Assembly (NCBI GenBank): GCA_011523845.1 | Contig: WTFV01000087.1 | Coordinates: forward strand, 1-54,898 | Length of the DNA stretch: 54,898 bases | Source of the DNA: Acidobacteriota bacterium | GTDB taxonomy: Bacteria; Acidobacteriota; Vicinamibacteria; Vicinamibacterales; UBA8438 | Direction of reading: 5' to 3' | Shown here: in pieces, positions 47,048 to 54,898 of the stretch | Layout: every line of letters begins with the position of its first letter | Numbering within the stretch: the stretch's first letter is position 1 | Program-made: the position numbers and the translations under genes | Notes under the pieces: generated by a model | The model's database searches: none | What the model was told of the DNA's origin: nothing | Seen by the model: the letters and a program-made list of their open reading frames with translations, nothing else

Positions 47048-47076
47048 CCGTTTCCGCCGTCGTGATTCGGAAACGG
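47048..47076. promoter_or_regulatory. Inverted repeat in a divergent promoter region
   Basis: CCGTTTCCG and CGGAAACGG are perfect 9-bp arms around an 11-base loop, between the divergent TPR and lectin-like genes (106 and 81 bp from their starts). It may be an operator for either or both. Confidence 0.4.
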
Positions 47077-47156
47077 CCGTTGCGTTACACTCGCACCGGT
47101 TTGCGTGGTATTCCGCCGAGAGGATGAACCCGGCGGCGCGCAAGAGGAGGGACACC

Positions 47157-47810
47157 ATGACACGCACACGTTCGTTCGGCATCGCCCTGCTGTCGGCGGT
47201 GGCGCTGGCGGCGGTAATCGCTGCGCCGGCCGCCACGCAGTCCAACAGCATGAGCTTCTTCATCACCAGCGCCGGCCCCGGCGACGGCGCCAACCTCGGC
47301 GGCCTCGAAGGCGCCGACGCGCACTGCTCGATGCTGGCCGAGGCGGCCATGGTCGGCGGCAAGACCTGGCGCGCCTACCTGAGCACCACGGGCACGACCG
47401 GCGTGAACGCCCGCGATCGCATCGGGAGCGGGCCCTGGTACAACGCGCAGGGCGTCGAGATCGCGTCGAGCGTCGACAACCTGCTCGGCGACAACAACCT
47501 GACCAAGCAGACCCAGTTGAACGAGAAGGGCGAGATCGTCAACGGCCGCGGCGACGATCCGAACATGCACGACATCCTGACCGGGACGCAGCTCGACGGC
47601 ACGGCCTGGGAAGGCGAGGGCGACACCACCTGCGGCAACTGGACGAGCAACTCCGCGGACGGCAGCGCCCTGGTCGGCCACCACGACCGGACCGGCGGCG
47701 GCGCCAACCCGACCCACTGGAGCACCGCGCACGGCTCGCGCGGCTGCGGGCAGGCCAACCTGCAGGCGACCGGCGGCAACGGCTTCTACTACTGCTTCGC
47801 CATCGACTAG
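47157..47810 (+). CDS. Secreted DUF1554-like lectin-domain protein
   Basis: The 217-residue protein has a signal peptide and then a single domain I recognise as the DUF1554-type C-lectin-like fold: SFFITSAGPGDGANLGGLEG, ADAHCSMLAEAA, TWRAYLSTT, NARDRIGSGPWYNAQGV, NGRGDDPNMHDILTG, CGNWTS, VGHHDR and GNGFYYCFA. Six cysteines or fewer would pair to hold the fold. A strong AGGAGGGA is 6-7 bases before the ATG. Similar proteins are found in Leptospira and Acidobacteria. The ligand is unknown. Confidence 0.82.
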   Translation: MTRTRSFGIALLSAVALAAVIAAPAATQSNSMSFFITSAGPGDGANLGGLEGADAHCSMLAEAAMVGGKTWRAYLSTTGTTGVNARDRIGSGPWYNAQGVEIASSVDNLLGDNNLTKQTQLNEKGEIVNGRGDDPNMHDILTGTQLDGTAWEGEGDTTCGNWTSNSADGSALVGHHDRTGGGANPTHWSTAHGSRGCGQANLQATGGNGFYYCFAID

Positions 47811-47975
47811 GCGACGGCAGCGAACCGCTCGCTATCCGGCCCGCCGTCTCCTGCAAGCATGGAGCGGCGGGCCGCTTGCGTGTACATGGTCGCTCCATGC
47901 AGCCGGGCCTTCGCGGCGGGCCCCCGGAGGCCGCCTCCTGCCGGCACCCCATCGATATAATCGGCAAGCGACGGC

Positions 47976-49931
47976 ATGATGGGGTCCCTTTCGGTCTCTC
48001 GCTCCAGGCTCCGGACACTCGCGCCCGCCGCCGCGCTGCTCTGCGTCGGGACGGCCCTCGGCGTTGCCTCGGCGGTCTCGCTGGAACCGTTCGTACCCGA
48101 GGCAGCCATAGAGTACCGGCCGATAGAGGTGGGCGAGGACGGCTACGTAACGTCCGAGAGCTGCCGCGCCTGCCATCCCTCGCAGTACGCCACCTGGCAC
48201 GGGTCGTTCCACCGGACGATGACCCAGGTCGCGACCCCGGAATCGGTGCGTGCCGACTTCGACGGGGTCGTGGTGGACGCGGTGCACGGCCGTCCGATGC
48301 ACCTTGCGCGCCGCGGTGACGAGTTCTGGGCCGAGTTCGACGATCCCGGATGGGAGGGCGACCCCGGCGAGCGCCCGCGCATCTCCAGGCAGGTGGTGAT
48401 GATCACCGGCTCTCACCACCAGAACATCTACTGGTACTCGACGGGGCACGACCGCGCGCTCAACGTGCTGCCCGGCGTCTACCTGCTCGACGAGGAGCGC
48501 TGGACGCCCCGCAACGCCGTGGTGCTGGCTCCGCCGGGGCAGGGCGTGGCGATGCTCGACGGGCACTGGAACGCCGTCTGCATCGACTGCCACACGACGC
48601 ACGGGAAGACGCGCTTCGACACGCCGTTCGGCTCGGAACCACTCCGCGACCAGACGGTCGACACGACGGTGGCCGAGCTCGGCATCGCCTGCGAAGCGTG
48701 CCACGGCCCGGCCGGGGCGCATGTGACGGCCAACCGGAACCCGTTGCGCCGCTACGGGCTTCACGCCGGCGGGGGACCCGATCAGACCATCGTCGAGCCG
48801 ACGCGCCTCGACCCCCAACGCTCGTCGCAGGTCTGCGGCCAGTGCCACAGCATCTGGGAGTTTCCCGACTCGACGGCCGAGCGCGCGGCCAGCGTCGCCG
48901 GTTTGCCGTATCGCCCCGGTGACGAGCTCCGAACGACGCGCTTCGTCGCACACCCGCGTGTGAACGGCAGATCGGAGGCCATGCGGGCAATGATCGCCGC
49001 CGACCCCGACTTCGTGCGCGGGTCGTTCTGGGCGGACGGCCTCGTCCGCGTGTCCGGCCGCGAGTACAACGGCCTGATCGACTCGCCCTGCTTCGCCGAG
49101 GCGACGACGCCGGAACGCACGCTTTCCTGTTTCTCGTGCCACACGATGCACAAGACGCCGGAGGATCCGCGCACCGTCGCCGAGTGGGCGGACACGCACC
49201 AGGTGTCGGCCGGCATGGACGGCGACGCGGCCTGCACCCAGTGTCATGACGACATCGCCATCGATCCCGGCGCCCATACGCATCACGCACCGGCATCGGC
49301 CGGCAGCCGCTGCTACAACTGCCACATGCCGTACACCTCGTACGGCCTGCTGCGCGCCATCCGGAGCCACACCGTCACCAGTCCATCCGTGCGCGAGAGC
49401 GTCGCGATCGGACGGCCGAACGCGTGCAACCTGTGTCACCTGGACCGCACCCTCGCCTGGTCGGCCGAGCAAATGCGGAACTGGTACGGTCAATCGCCCC
49501 CCGACCTCGGCAACGACGAACGGTCGGTGGCCGCCTCCATCCTCTGGCTGCTCGGCGGCGATGCCGGCCAGCGCGCCCTGACCGCCTGGAGCTACGGCTG
49601 GGAGCCGGCGCAGGAAGCCTCCGGGACGAGCTGGATGGTTCCCTATCTCGGCGAGCTCCTCGGAGACCCCTACGACGCCGTCCGCTTCATCTCCGCACGG
49701 TCGCTGCGCACGATTCCGGGGTTCGAGACGCTGCAGTACGACTTCACCGGCAGTCGGGACGCACGGATCGAGGCGGCCGTCGGTGCGCTGCGGGCGTGGC
49801 GCGCCAGCCCGCGCGCCCGGGCGCGACGGGATCCCGAGCTGCTCTTCGGCGCCGACGGAACGCTCGACACCGCGGCCATGCGGCGCGTCTTCGACCAGCG
49901 CGACAGCCGCCCGCTCTTTCTGCGGGAATAG
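47976..49931 (+). CDS. Octaheme c-type cytochrome
   Basis: The 651-residue protein has an N-terminal hydrophobic segment (signal peptide or anchor) and eight CxxCH heme sites: CRACH near 63, then CIDCH, CEACH, CGQCH, CFSCH, CTQCH, CYNCH and CNLCH. The spacing and the extra His-rich stretches (GSHHQN, HTHHAP) are typical of multiheme cytochromes of the cytochrome c554/hydroxylamine-oxidoreductase kind. The last 150 residues are heme-free and helical, with HEAT-like repeats (YLGELLGDPYDAVRFISARSL). It probably transfers electrons in the periplasm. The GTG gene 6 bp downstream is coupled to it. Confidence 0.93.
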   Translation: MMGSLSVSRSRLRTLAPAAALLCVGTALGVASAVSLEPFVPEAAIEYRPIEVGEDGYVTSESCRACHPSQYATWHGSFHRTMTQVATPESVRADFDGVVVDAVHGRPMHLARRGDEFWAEFDDPGWEGDPGERPRISRQVVMITGSHHQNIYWYSTGHDRALNVLPGVYLLDEERWTPRNAVVLAPPGQGVAMLDGHWNAVCIDCHTTHGKTRFDTPFGSEPLRDQTVDTTVAELGIACEACHGPAGAHVTANRNPLRRYGLHAGGGPDQTIVEPTRLDPQRSSQVCGQCHSIWEFPDSTAERAASVAGLPYRPGDELRTTRFVAHPRVNGRSEAMRAMIAADPDFVRGSFWADGLVRVSGREYNGLIDSPCFAEATTPERTLSCFSCHTMHKTPEDPRTVAEWADTHQVSAGMDGDAACTQCHDDIAIDPGAHTHHAPASAGSRCYNCHMPYTSYGLLRAIRSHTVTSPSVRESVAIGRPNACNLCHLDRTLAWSAEQMRNWYGQSPPDLGNDERSVAASILWLLGGDAGQRALTAWSYGWEPAQEASGTSWMVPYLGELLGDPYDAVRFISARSLRTIPGFETLQYDFTGSRDARIEAAVGALRAWRASPRARARRDPELLFGADGTLDTAAMRRVFDQRDSRPLFLRE

Positions 49932-49937
49932 CCCCTC

Positions 49938-50426
49938 GTGACGACCGGCCCTTCCCCGCCGCGACCCGACTACGTCCGCCGCCACCTGCGCTTCGGCTGG
50001 TGGTCGCTCTTCGTCTTCCTGCTGCTCGGGGCGACGCTCGAGACCCTGCACGGCTTCAAGATCGGCTTCTATCTCGACGTCTCGAACGAGACCCGCCGGC
50101 TGATGTGGACGCTGGCGCACGCGCACGGCGCGCTGCTCGGAATCGTCAACGTCGCGGCGGGCGTGACTCTGCGTACGCTGCCGGAGCTGCCCGGTGACGC
50201 ACGCATCCCCCTGCTCTCTGCGACGCTCCGCGCGGCCACGGTGCTGCTGCCGGGCGGGTTCTTCGCGGGCGGCGTCACGTTCTACAGCGGCGACCCCGGG
50301 GTCGGCATCGCCCTCGTGCCGGTCGGCGCGGCCTGCCTCGCCAGCGCGGTGTTTCTGATGGCGCGCGCCGTCGGCGCCCCGCCCGAACGGTCGGAAGGCC
50401 GAGCAGGACGGCGGCGGCGCGGCTGA
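49938..50426 (+). CDS. Four-helix membrane protein linked to the octaheme cytochrome
   Basis: The 162-residue protein, starting at GTG, has four hydrophobic segments: WWSLFVFLLLGATLETL, a helix with AHAHGALLGIVNVAAG, LLPGGFFAGGVTFY and VPVGAACLASAVFLM. Conserved His residues in LAHAHGA could bind heme or metal. It begins 6 bp after the cytochrome stop, so both are likely made together and it may anchor or receive electrons from the cytochrome. No family is recognised. Confidence 0.8.
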   Translation: MTTGPSPPRPDYVRRHLRFGWWSLFVFLLLGATLETLHGFKIGFYLDVSNETRRLMWTLAHAHGALLGIVNVAAGVTLRTLPELPGDARIPLLSATLRAATVLLPGGFFAGGVTFYSGDPGVGIALVPVGAACLASAVFLMARAVGAPPERSEGRAGRRRRG

Positions 50427-50473
50427 CCATCGCCACGGCCGTTCGGCCGACCGGGTACGGGAAGAAACGTGCC

Positions 50474-50582
50474 AGCGCCGCCAAACCCGTCGCAAGGCTC
50501 CGTGTTCGGCCCCATCCCCCGCCGCCCCAGGAGCTTGCGTCTCGGAACGCACTTCGTTGCGTTCTACGGCGCAAGCTCCTAG
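50474..50582 (-). repeat. Interspersed double-hairpin repeat, copy 6
   Basis: The outer dyad is diverged (CCAAACCCGTCG...CCGTGTTCGG). The core AGGAGCTTGCGTC...GGCGCAAGCTCCT is well kept and nearly the same as copy 5. It ends 8 bp before the start of the Uma2-like gene. Confidence 0.85.
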
Positions 50583-50589
50583 AGTGGGG

Positions 50590-51687
50590 ATGGAGGCGCC
50601 CCGCATGCCGGACCGGCCGACGAGAGCCACACGCGACGCACGACATGCCGCAGGCACCGGCGCGGTTGGCGCACCGGCGATTCCGCGCCCTGCGACCGCG
50701 ACACGCCTGACCGATCGCGGTGCGCGTCCGAGACCGGGCGCCGCCACGCCGGCGTCCACCACGCCCCCCCACGAGTTTCCCGGCTGTCGGCCCGTGCACA
50801 TCTCCCGCGACGAGATCGCGGACTACGACGGACGCCTGGAATACTGGGACGCCGACACCGAGACCGCGTGGGTGGTCCGGGCGCCGGTGAGCGTCTGGCA
50901 CGAGCTGCCGGGGCAGCGCCTGGCGCGGCTCACCGAGCGCATCGCAGCAGCGCGGGGAGCGGCCATCGAGACGCTCGGCAACGCCGACCTCCTGCTCCGC
51001 AACGAGGCCGGCGAGCGCCGGCGCATCCTGCAGGCCGACCAGGTCGTGTATCTGCGCCAGCAGACGATCCGCCGGCTCGGCGCGGCCATCGAAGTCGGCC
51101 GGAACGAGCTGCCGGACGTGATTCTGGAGGTCGATCTGACCACCGACGTCCGCCGCGGCAAGCTGGCGCTGTACGAGTCCTGGGGATTTCCCGAGGTCTG
51201 GGTCGACGTGCCGGACCGGCGTGTCCCCGGCAGCCCCCGCTCCCGCGAGGCGGGACTGACGATTCACTTACTGGGTCCGAACGGGTACAACCCGGCAGCG
51301 TCGAGCCGGGCGTTCCGCGGGTGGTCCGCAACGGAGATTCATCGGGCGCTGAACGAGGATGCGCTGTCGGGCGACACCGTCGACACTCTCCGACGAGTGG
51401 GCCGCGCCATGGGCGCCGAGTCCGGCACCGGACCGGATGACGATCCCTTCCTGTCCGCCGAACGCGCGGAGAGCCGGCTCGCCGGTCGAGCGGAAGGAGC
51501 GCGAGAAGGAGCGTGCAAAGCCGTTCGGGAGATCCTGGACCTCCGGAACGTGCGCCGTTCAGCCGGGTTCGAGAGGCGTCTCGGCGCATTCGCCGACCTC
51601 TCGATCGCCCTGCTTGCGCGCGCCGCCGTCGAATGTCGGGACGAGAACGACTTCCTGCGGCGCCTCGACGCGCTCGCGCGCCGCTGA
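50590..51687 (+). CDS. Uma2-family (DUF820) endonuclease-like protein with extra tails
   Basis: The 365-residue protein contains the Uma2 PD-(D/E)xK core: RLEYWDADTETAW near the domain start, LPDVILEVDLTTDVRRGKL (Asp, Glu and Lys active-site residues) and YESWGFPEVWVDVPD. Uma2 domains are usually about 190 residues; here an N-terminal Pro/Arg/Thr-rich extension (about 1-65) and a C-terminal helical region (ERAESRLAGRAEGAREGACK) flank it. Cellular role unknown; these nucleases are most abundant in Cyanobacteria. The start at 50590 follows repeat copy 6; ATG 50605 is an alternative. Confidence 0.85.
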   Translation: MEAPRMPDRPTRATRDARHAAGTGAVGAPAIPRPATATRLTDRGARPRPGAATPASTTPPHEFPGCRPVHISRDEIADYDGRLEYWDADTETAWVVRAPVSVWHELPGQRLARLTERIAAARGAAIETLGNADLLLRNEAGERRRILQADQVVYLRQQTIRRLGAAIEVGRNELPDVILEVDLTTDVRRGKLALYESWGFPEVWVDVPDRRVPGSPRSREAGLTIHLLGPNGYNPAASSRAFRGWSATEIHRALNEDALSGDTVDTLRRVGRAMGAESGTGPDDDPFLSAERAESRLAGRAEGAREGACKAVREILDLRNVRRSAGFERRLGAFADLSIALLARAAVECRDENDFLRRLDALARR

Positions 51688-51741
51688 GCCGTGCATCTCG
51701 GCGTCGCACGCCGCCCGAGGACGACGGCCCGTACATGCCGA

Positions 51742-51765
51742 AGGGAGCCCCGCGTGAGGCTCCCT
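51742..51765 (+). terminator. Hairpin after the Uma2-like gene
   Basis: AGGGAGCC and GGCTCCCT are perfect 8-bp arms around an 8-base loop, 54 bp downstream of the stop codon. No T-run follows, so it is only a weak terminator candidate. Confidence 0.4.
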
Positions 51766-51795
51766 CGCCGGTGGCGGGCGCTACCGCCCTGCTGT

Positions 51796-51831
51796 GCGTC
51801 GTCTGCGCGGTTCCTGCTGCGCAGGCTCCTA
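51796..51831. repeat. Core-only copy of the interspersed repeat
   Basis: GTCTGCGCGG...GCGCAGGCTCCTA is a decayed core. On the minus strand it begins with the TAG stop codon of the secreted protein gene at 51829-52851, as in the copies at 37338 and 53061. Confidence 0.55.
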
Positions 51832-52851
51832 CCGCACGGTGACGGTCAGGTCGCCCGGCGTCAGGAACATGGCGTCGGACGCCCAGGCCCGCAGCGTGTA
51901 GGTGCCGGGCGAGTCGAACGTGACCGTCGTCTCGAACGTCGCCGACGTCCAGCCGTCCCCGTCGACGTGGGTGGCCGGATTGTCGGACGAGGTCGGCGCG
52001 GTCAGCACGCCGTCCACCTCCCGCTCCAACTCCTGCTCCTCGACCGAGCGCTGGAAGCCGTCCGGCTCGAAGTCGCCGTCGTCCGGACCGCGGTAGACGA
52101 TCCAGTGCAGAGACAGGCCGTTGCGCGGCGGGCGCGGCTTCTCGTACCACTGGATGTTGTCGGGCACGCGGGGCGTGCCCTCCGGAGGGATCAGGGTGGG
52201 AAGACGCGTACGCGGCGGGCGCGGCGGCAGCTCCGAGGGCAGCTCGTCGTCCCGGATCACGGCGGTCAGGGTGAGCGTCTCGCCGACCCCGATCCGCTCG
52301 GCGCTCGCCGACACCTCCACTTCCGGCGGCCGGTTCGAGAACAACAGCTCCACCGGGCGCCCGAACCCGGTGCGCGAGTTCGACGTGATGGTGTTCTCGT
52401 CGATCTCCCACTCGGGCTGCAGCCACCCGTAGGCCCGCTGCTCGCTGCCGTGCGCCGTCACGGACCAGATGATACCGTCCTCGGGATTGGGCCCGGTGTC
52501 CGCCGGCATCGGCACCGTGAACTGGTATCGCTGCGTGCGCGGATAGAAGTAGGTCGGCTGTCCGCGATCCTCGTCACCCGGCGAGAAATAGTTGTCGGGA
52601 CCGACCGGAATGCTCGGCTGCTCGCGGTAGTTCCGGTTCAGGTAACCGAAGTGGAACAGGTAGCTGCCGTCGTCGTTGCGCGTCCAGCCCTCGAAGATGG
52701 GCTGGATGTCCTGCCCGCCGTCGAACCGCTGCTGCGGCTGCGACGCGAGCGGCACGTCGCGCGGGTTGACCTGCGCGTGCGCGGCGCCCACCGCGCCGAC
52801 GGCCAGGACCGCGACGGCGGCGGCGATCACCCAACGGGAATACGTCCTCAT
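51829..52851 (-). CDS. Secreted Ig-like-domain protein, function unknown
   Basis: The 340-residue protein has a signal peptide (MRTYSRWVIAAAVAVLAVGAVG). The first part has beta-rich stretches (QPIFEGWTRNDDGSYLFHFG). Two Ig-like or cadherin-like sandwiches may follow; the last segment FDSPGTYTLRAWASDAMFLT is typical for the end of such a domain. A Pro/Arg linker (PPRPPRTRLPTLIPP) lies between. No catalytic motif is seen. The stop codon lies in a repeat core. Confidence 0.8.
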   Translation of the reverse strand: MRTYSRWVIAAAVAVLAVGAVGAAHAQVNPRDVPLASQPQQRFDGGQDIQPIFEGWTRNDDGSYLFHFGYLNRNYREQPSIPVGPDNYFSPGDEDRGQPTYFYPRTQRYQFTVPMPADTGPNPEDGIIWSVTAHGSEQRAYGWLQPEWEIDENTITSNSRTGFGRPVELLFSNRPPEVEVSASAERIGVGETLTLTAVIRDDELPSELPPRPPRTRLPTLIPPEGTPRVPDNIQWYEKPRPPRNGLSLHWIVYRGPDDGDFEPDGFQRSVEEQELEREVDGVLTAPTSSDNPATHVDGDGWTSATFETTVTFDSPGTYTLRAWASDAMFLTPGDLTVTVR

Positions 52852-52868
52852 GATGTCCTCTGTCTGTT

Positions 52869-52975
52869 AGCGCCCCGAAACGCCTCGCTGGCTCGGCGTT
52901 TCGGCCCATCCCCACCGCTCCATGACCTTGCGCCGCAGCACTTCGCTCCGCTGCGTCTCTGCGGCGCAAACTCCT
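52869..52975 (-). repeat. Interspersed double-hairpin repeat, copy 7
   Basis: This is the best copy of the outer dyad: CCGAAACGCC...GGCGTTTCGG with perfect 10-bp arms. The linker CCATGACCTTGCG and a core with perfect arms GCGCCGCAG/CTGCGGCGC follow. It lies 18 bp upstream of the secreted protein start on the minus strand. Confidence 0.88.
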
Positions 52976-52985
52976 GCCAACGAAA

Positions 52986-53021
52986 AAGCACTCTGCGGAG
53001 GCGACCCCCCGCAGAGTGCTT
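52986..53021 (-). terminator. Rho-independent terminator
   Basis: AAGCACTCTGCGG and CCGCAGAGTGCTT form a perfect 13-bp stem around a 10-base loop. On the minus strand it is followed directly by TTTTTCG, the classical form. It ends transcription of the cytochrome-domain gene at 53098-54360. Confidence 0.92.
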
Positions 53022-53060
53022 CAGTCCAAACCGTCTCTCCGCAACCGCGACTAGCTGGCC

Positions 53061-53100
53061 CAGCGTCGCCTGCGTCAGCATCGTGCGGCGCAGACTCCTA
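53061..53100. repeat. Core-only copy of the interspersed repeat
   Basis: The core GTCGCCTGCG...CGGCGCAGACTCCTA is incomplete and lacks the outer dyad. It contains, on the minus strand, the TAG stop of the following gene. Confidence 0.6.
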
Positions 53101-54360
53101 GTCGTTGTTGTTGGCGCGCGCGTCCAACTCTTCCTGGTACTCCTCGTCCGTCAGGTCGTACCAACTGATCCAGCCGAAGGCCATCTCGTCGATGGTCCGG
53201 CTGCCGCCGCCCGTCCAGTTCAGCGCGTCCACGTTGCCGCGATGCGACTCGGTGTTGTCGTGGTAGCTGATGACGTGCAGCTTCGTGCCGGCGGGATAGA
53301 CGGGCTGGGCGTCGTCCGCGTAGTTGTAGACGATGTGCCAGTTGAAGTCGAAGTTGACGCAGCTCACCATCTCGGTCGTCGAATTCGGATAGATGAGCTC
53401 GAGGCACTGCCGCTTCCCGAGGAAGTGCATGTGCGGCTGGAAGCCGGTCAGCTTGCCCGGCAGGTACATCGTCGCGTAGCCGTCGTGCCGCGTGACCTGC
53501 CCGGCCGGAATGTCGAGCTCGCCGGCCTGCCCGAGCTGCCGCGAGTAGAGGATCTTCTCGGGGACCTCGCCCTCCGGATAGAGGACCAGCCCCAGATCCG
53601 TACGGTCGACCACTTCCTCGCCGATCGAGTGGTAGTGGAAGCTGAAGCGGACGCGCGAGCCGCCCTCGAAGATCTTGCCGGTGCCGTCGGGGTACTTGTC
53701 GGCGTTCTTGCCGACCGCGTACTCGTTCAGGAAGAAGTCGTTGGAGCTGTCGTTGAGCGGCGCGTCAGGATCCGTGACCGCGTAGGTCAGCGCGTGGTGG
53801 ACGACGCGCAGGTCGCCCGCCTTGGTCTGGATCGCCTTGATGTAGCGATCGTTGGGGATGCCGGAGTCGACGATGTAGTCGCCCCACCAGTCGCCCGCCT
53901 CGGCCGGCACGGTGTGCGGCGGCGAGGTGACGACGACGTCCGGCTCGATCTCCCAGGCCCCGAAGTCGGGCAACTCGACGGCCGGCGGCGCATCGGCCGG
54001 ATTGCCGCGCGGCGCGCCGGCATCGGCCCAGGCCGCGACGAGGTCGATCTCCGCCTGCGACAGCGAGCGGTCCTGCTTGAAGTCCTGGATGCCGACGTTC
54101 GGGTCGACGTGCCACGGCGGCATCTCGCGGGCGACGACCTTGTTCCTGATGGAGCGCGCCCAGGGCCGCGACTCCTGGTAGTTCATCAGCGACATCGGCG
54201 CCATGTTGTTGGGCCGGTGGCAGACCTGACACGAGCGCTGCAGGATCGGCTCGATGTCCTTGTGGAAGGTCACGTCGCCCGCCTGCGCCGCGGCGACGCC
54301 GGGGAGCAGCACCACGACCGCGGCCGCCGTCGCGACCAGCATCAGTGCGGCTTTCTTCAT
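53098..54360 (-). CDS. Secreted cytochrome c-domain protein with PHM-like copper-site motifs
   Basis: The 420-residue protein has a signal peptide (MKKAALMLVATAAAVVVLLPG) and a heme site CQVCH at 44-48, in the arrangement of a short cytochrome c domain (FHKDIEPILQRSCQVCH, then MAPMSLMNYQESRPW). After it come VVHHALTY near 188, FHYHSIGEE near 240 and PHMHFLGKRQ near 310. HH and HxH pairs with this order resemble the two copper centres of peptidylglycine/dopamine-type monooxygenases (PHM-like). A copper redox role is plausible. GGAGG is 7 bases upstream of the ATG at 54360. Confidence 0.85.
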   Translation of the reverse strand: MKKAALMLVATAAAVVVLLPGVAAAQAGDVTFHKDIEPILQRSCQVCHRPNNMAPMSLMNYQESRPWARSIRNKVVAREMPPWHVDPNVGIQDFKQDRSLSQAEIDLVAAWADAGAPRGNPADAPPAVELPDFGAWEIEPDVVVTSPPHTVPAEAGDWWGDYIVDSGIPNDRYIKAIQTKAGDLRVVHHALTYAVTDPDAPLNDSSNDFFLNEYAVGKNADKYPDGTGKIFEGGSRVRFSFHYHSIGEEVVDRTDLGLVLYPEGEVPEKILYSRQLGQAGELDIPAGQVTRHDGYATMYLPGKLTGFQPHMHFLGKRQCLELIYPNSTTEMVSCVNFDFNWHIVYNYADDAQPVYPAGTKLHVISYHDNTESHRGNVDALNWTGGGSRTIDEMAFGWISWYDLTDEEYQEELDARANNND

Positions 54361-54683
54361 CTGAACACCTCCAGGCGCGACACGGGAGCGTGTGGCGCGT
54401 ACAGTACCGCCCGACTGGATTCGAAGCATTAGTCTAGCGTCATCGCCGGTCGCGAATCAACCTCTCGGCGCCAGGAGGCAGGACTATCCCACGCTCGGGC
54501 GCATCTGCGGCCCTGTCGATGGTCGAGGCGATGGCGGGCAGGGGTTCCGATCTCGTTGATGCGTAGCTGCTGACCGTGCTGTTGACTCCCGGGATGGATC
54601 GGCGCTCTGTGGCGAGGGTTCAGCGGTCGGGAGGCCGACGAGGCGGGCAGACGGGTCCTGGAGGACGGACGTCGGACGTGGGT
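54361..54683. other. Intergenic region before a transposase fragment
   Basis: These 323 bp hold the promoter of the cytochrome-domain gene and probably one end of an insertion sequence. I could not find its terminal inverted repeat because the other end is outside the window. Confidence 0.5.
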
Positions 54684-54898
54684 TCAGGGTTGCAGGAGAG
54701 CGTCGAGGGCCGCTTGGTGGCGGAAGGCGAAGTGCCGGGTGGCGGCGGCGATGCTGTCGAAGCCGGTACGGTGCAGGATGATTGCGAGCGCGATGTTGGT
54801 GCAGATGGCGTTGTTGACGGGGGCGAACCGGGTGCGGGCGAGGCAGGCGTCTTCGGCGAAGGTGGTGTCGCGGATGTGATGGTTGACTTCGACGGCCC
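54684..54898 (-). CDS. ISAs1-family-like transposase, C-terminal fragment (cut by window end)
   Basis: On the minus strand an open frame of about 71 residues runs in from the window edge and ends at TGA (54686-54684). It reads VNHHIRDTTFAEDACLARTR, then FAPVNNAICTNIALAIILHR, as in the C-terminus of ISAs1-type DDE transposases (usual form: NxLHWxLDVxFxEDxxR...N...LRxIALNLL). It starts outside the window, so completeness is unknown. Confidence 0.75.
   Translation of the reverse strand, partial: AVEVNHHIRDTTFAEDACLARTRFAPVNNAICTNIALAIILHRTGFDSIAAATRHFAFRHQAALDALLQP

Noticed and set aside
51691..54432. A 913-codon open frame on the plus strand
   Set aside because: It crosses two real minus-strand genes with signal peptides, a rho-independent terminator and two repeats. 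The product is Arg-rich and has no family features.

Overview
The window is one high-GC bacterial chromosomal segment. Secreted, heme-binding, Tat-exported and alpha/beta-hydrolase proteins, many copies of a secreted 'PDLQG(V/I)W' family, long intergenic gaps and sigma-54 control together suggest a free-living or host-associated Acidobacteriota, probably class Vicinamibacteria. That placement is inference: no rRNA or tRNA gene was recognised here.

Layout. 0.1-11.1 kb: five secreted PDLQGxW-family or related proteins surround a molybdenum hydroxylase locus (Tat-exported fused FeS-Mo subunit plus an FAD subunit). 11.2-17.4 kb: housekeeping and metabolic genes (M3 peptidyl-dipeptidase, TypA GTPase, aldose 1-epimerase, a small membrane protein). 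17.4-32.4 kb: an accessory region with a DUF1156-like DNA methyltransferase followed out of frame by a PD-(D/E)xK nuclease remnant, an ArsR-type regulator with two tandem SRPBCC proteins, a secreted creatininase, then a defence-like cassette and a PIN-like toxin-antitoxin pair. 32.5-36.9 kb: GMC oxidoreductase, a 32-bp minisatellite, formyl-CoA:oxalate CoA-transferase and a ketopantoate-reductase-like protein. 37.4-41.4 kb: another PDLQGxW protein, then an OLD-like ATPase/TOPRIM gene translationally coupled to an internally duplicated membrane protein. 41.6-54.4 kb: secreted hydrolase, c-type cytochromes (one with eight hemes), a DUF1554-like lectin, a Uma2 nuclease and secreted proteins. The right edge cuts an ISAs1-like transposase.

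The most interesting system is at 23.7-31.4 kb. A bacterial enhancer-binding protein with an RtcR-like CARF sensor domain is followed at once by a perfect -24/-12 sigma-54 promoter. That promoter drives two successive ATPase + PLD-like gene pairs with identical TGATG junctions, ended by a long hairpin. This reads as a signal-induced defence cassette in which a CARF ligand would switch on two paralogous ATPase-nuclease modules; no rtcA/rtcB genes are present. A second candidate defence unit is the OLD-like ATPase and its duplicated membrane partner at 38.6-41.4 kb.

A family of about 105-bp intergenic elements made of two adjacent hairpins is scattered through the ordinary-gene regions (at least seven long copies and three core-only copies) and is absent from the 16-37 kb accessory region. 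Several copies sit exactly on stop codons.
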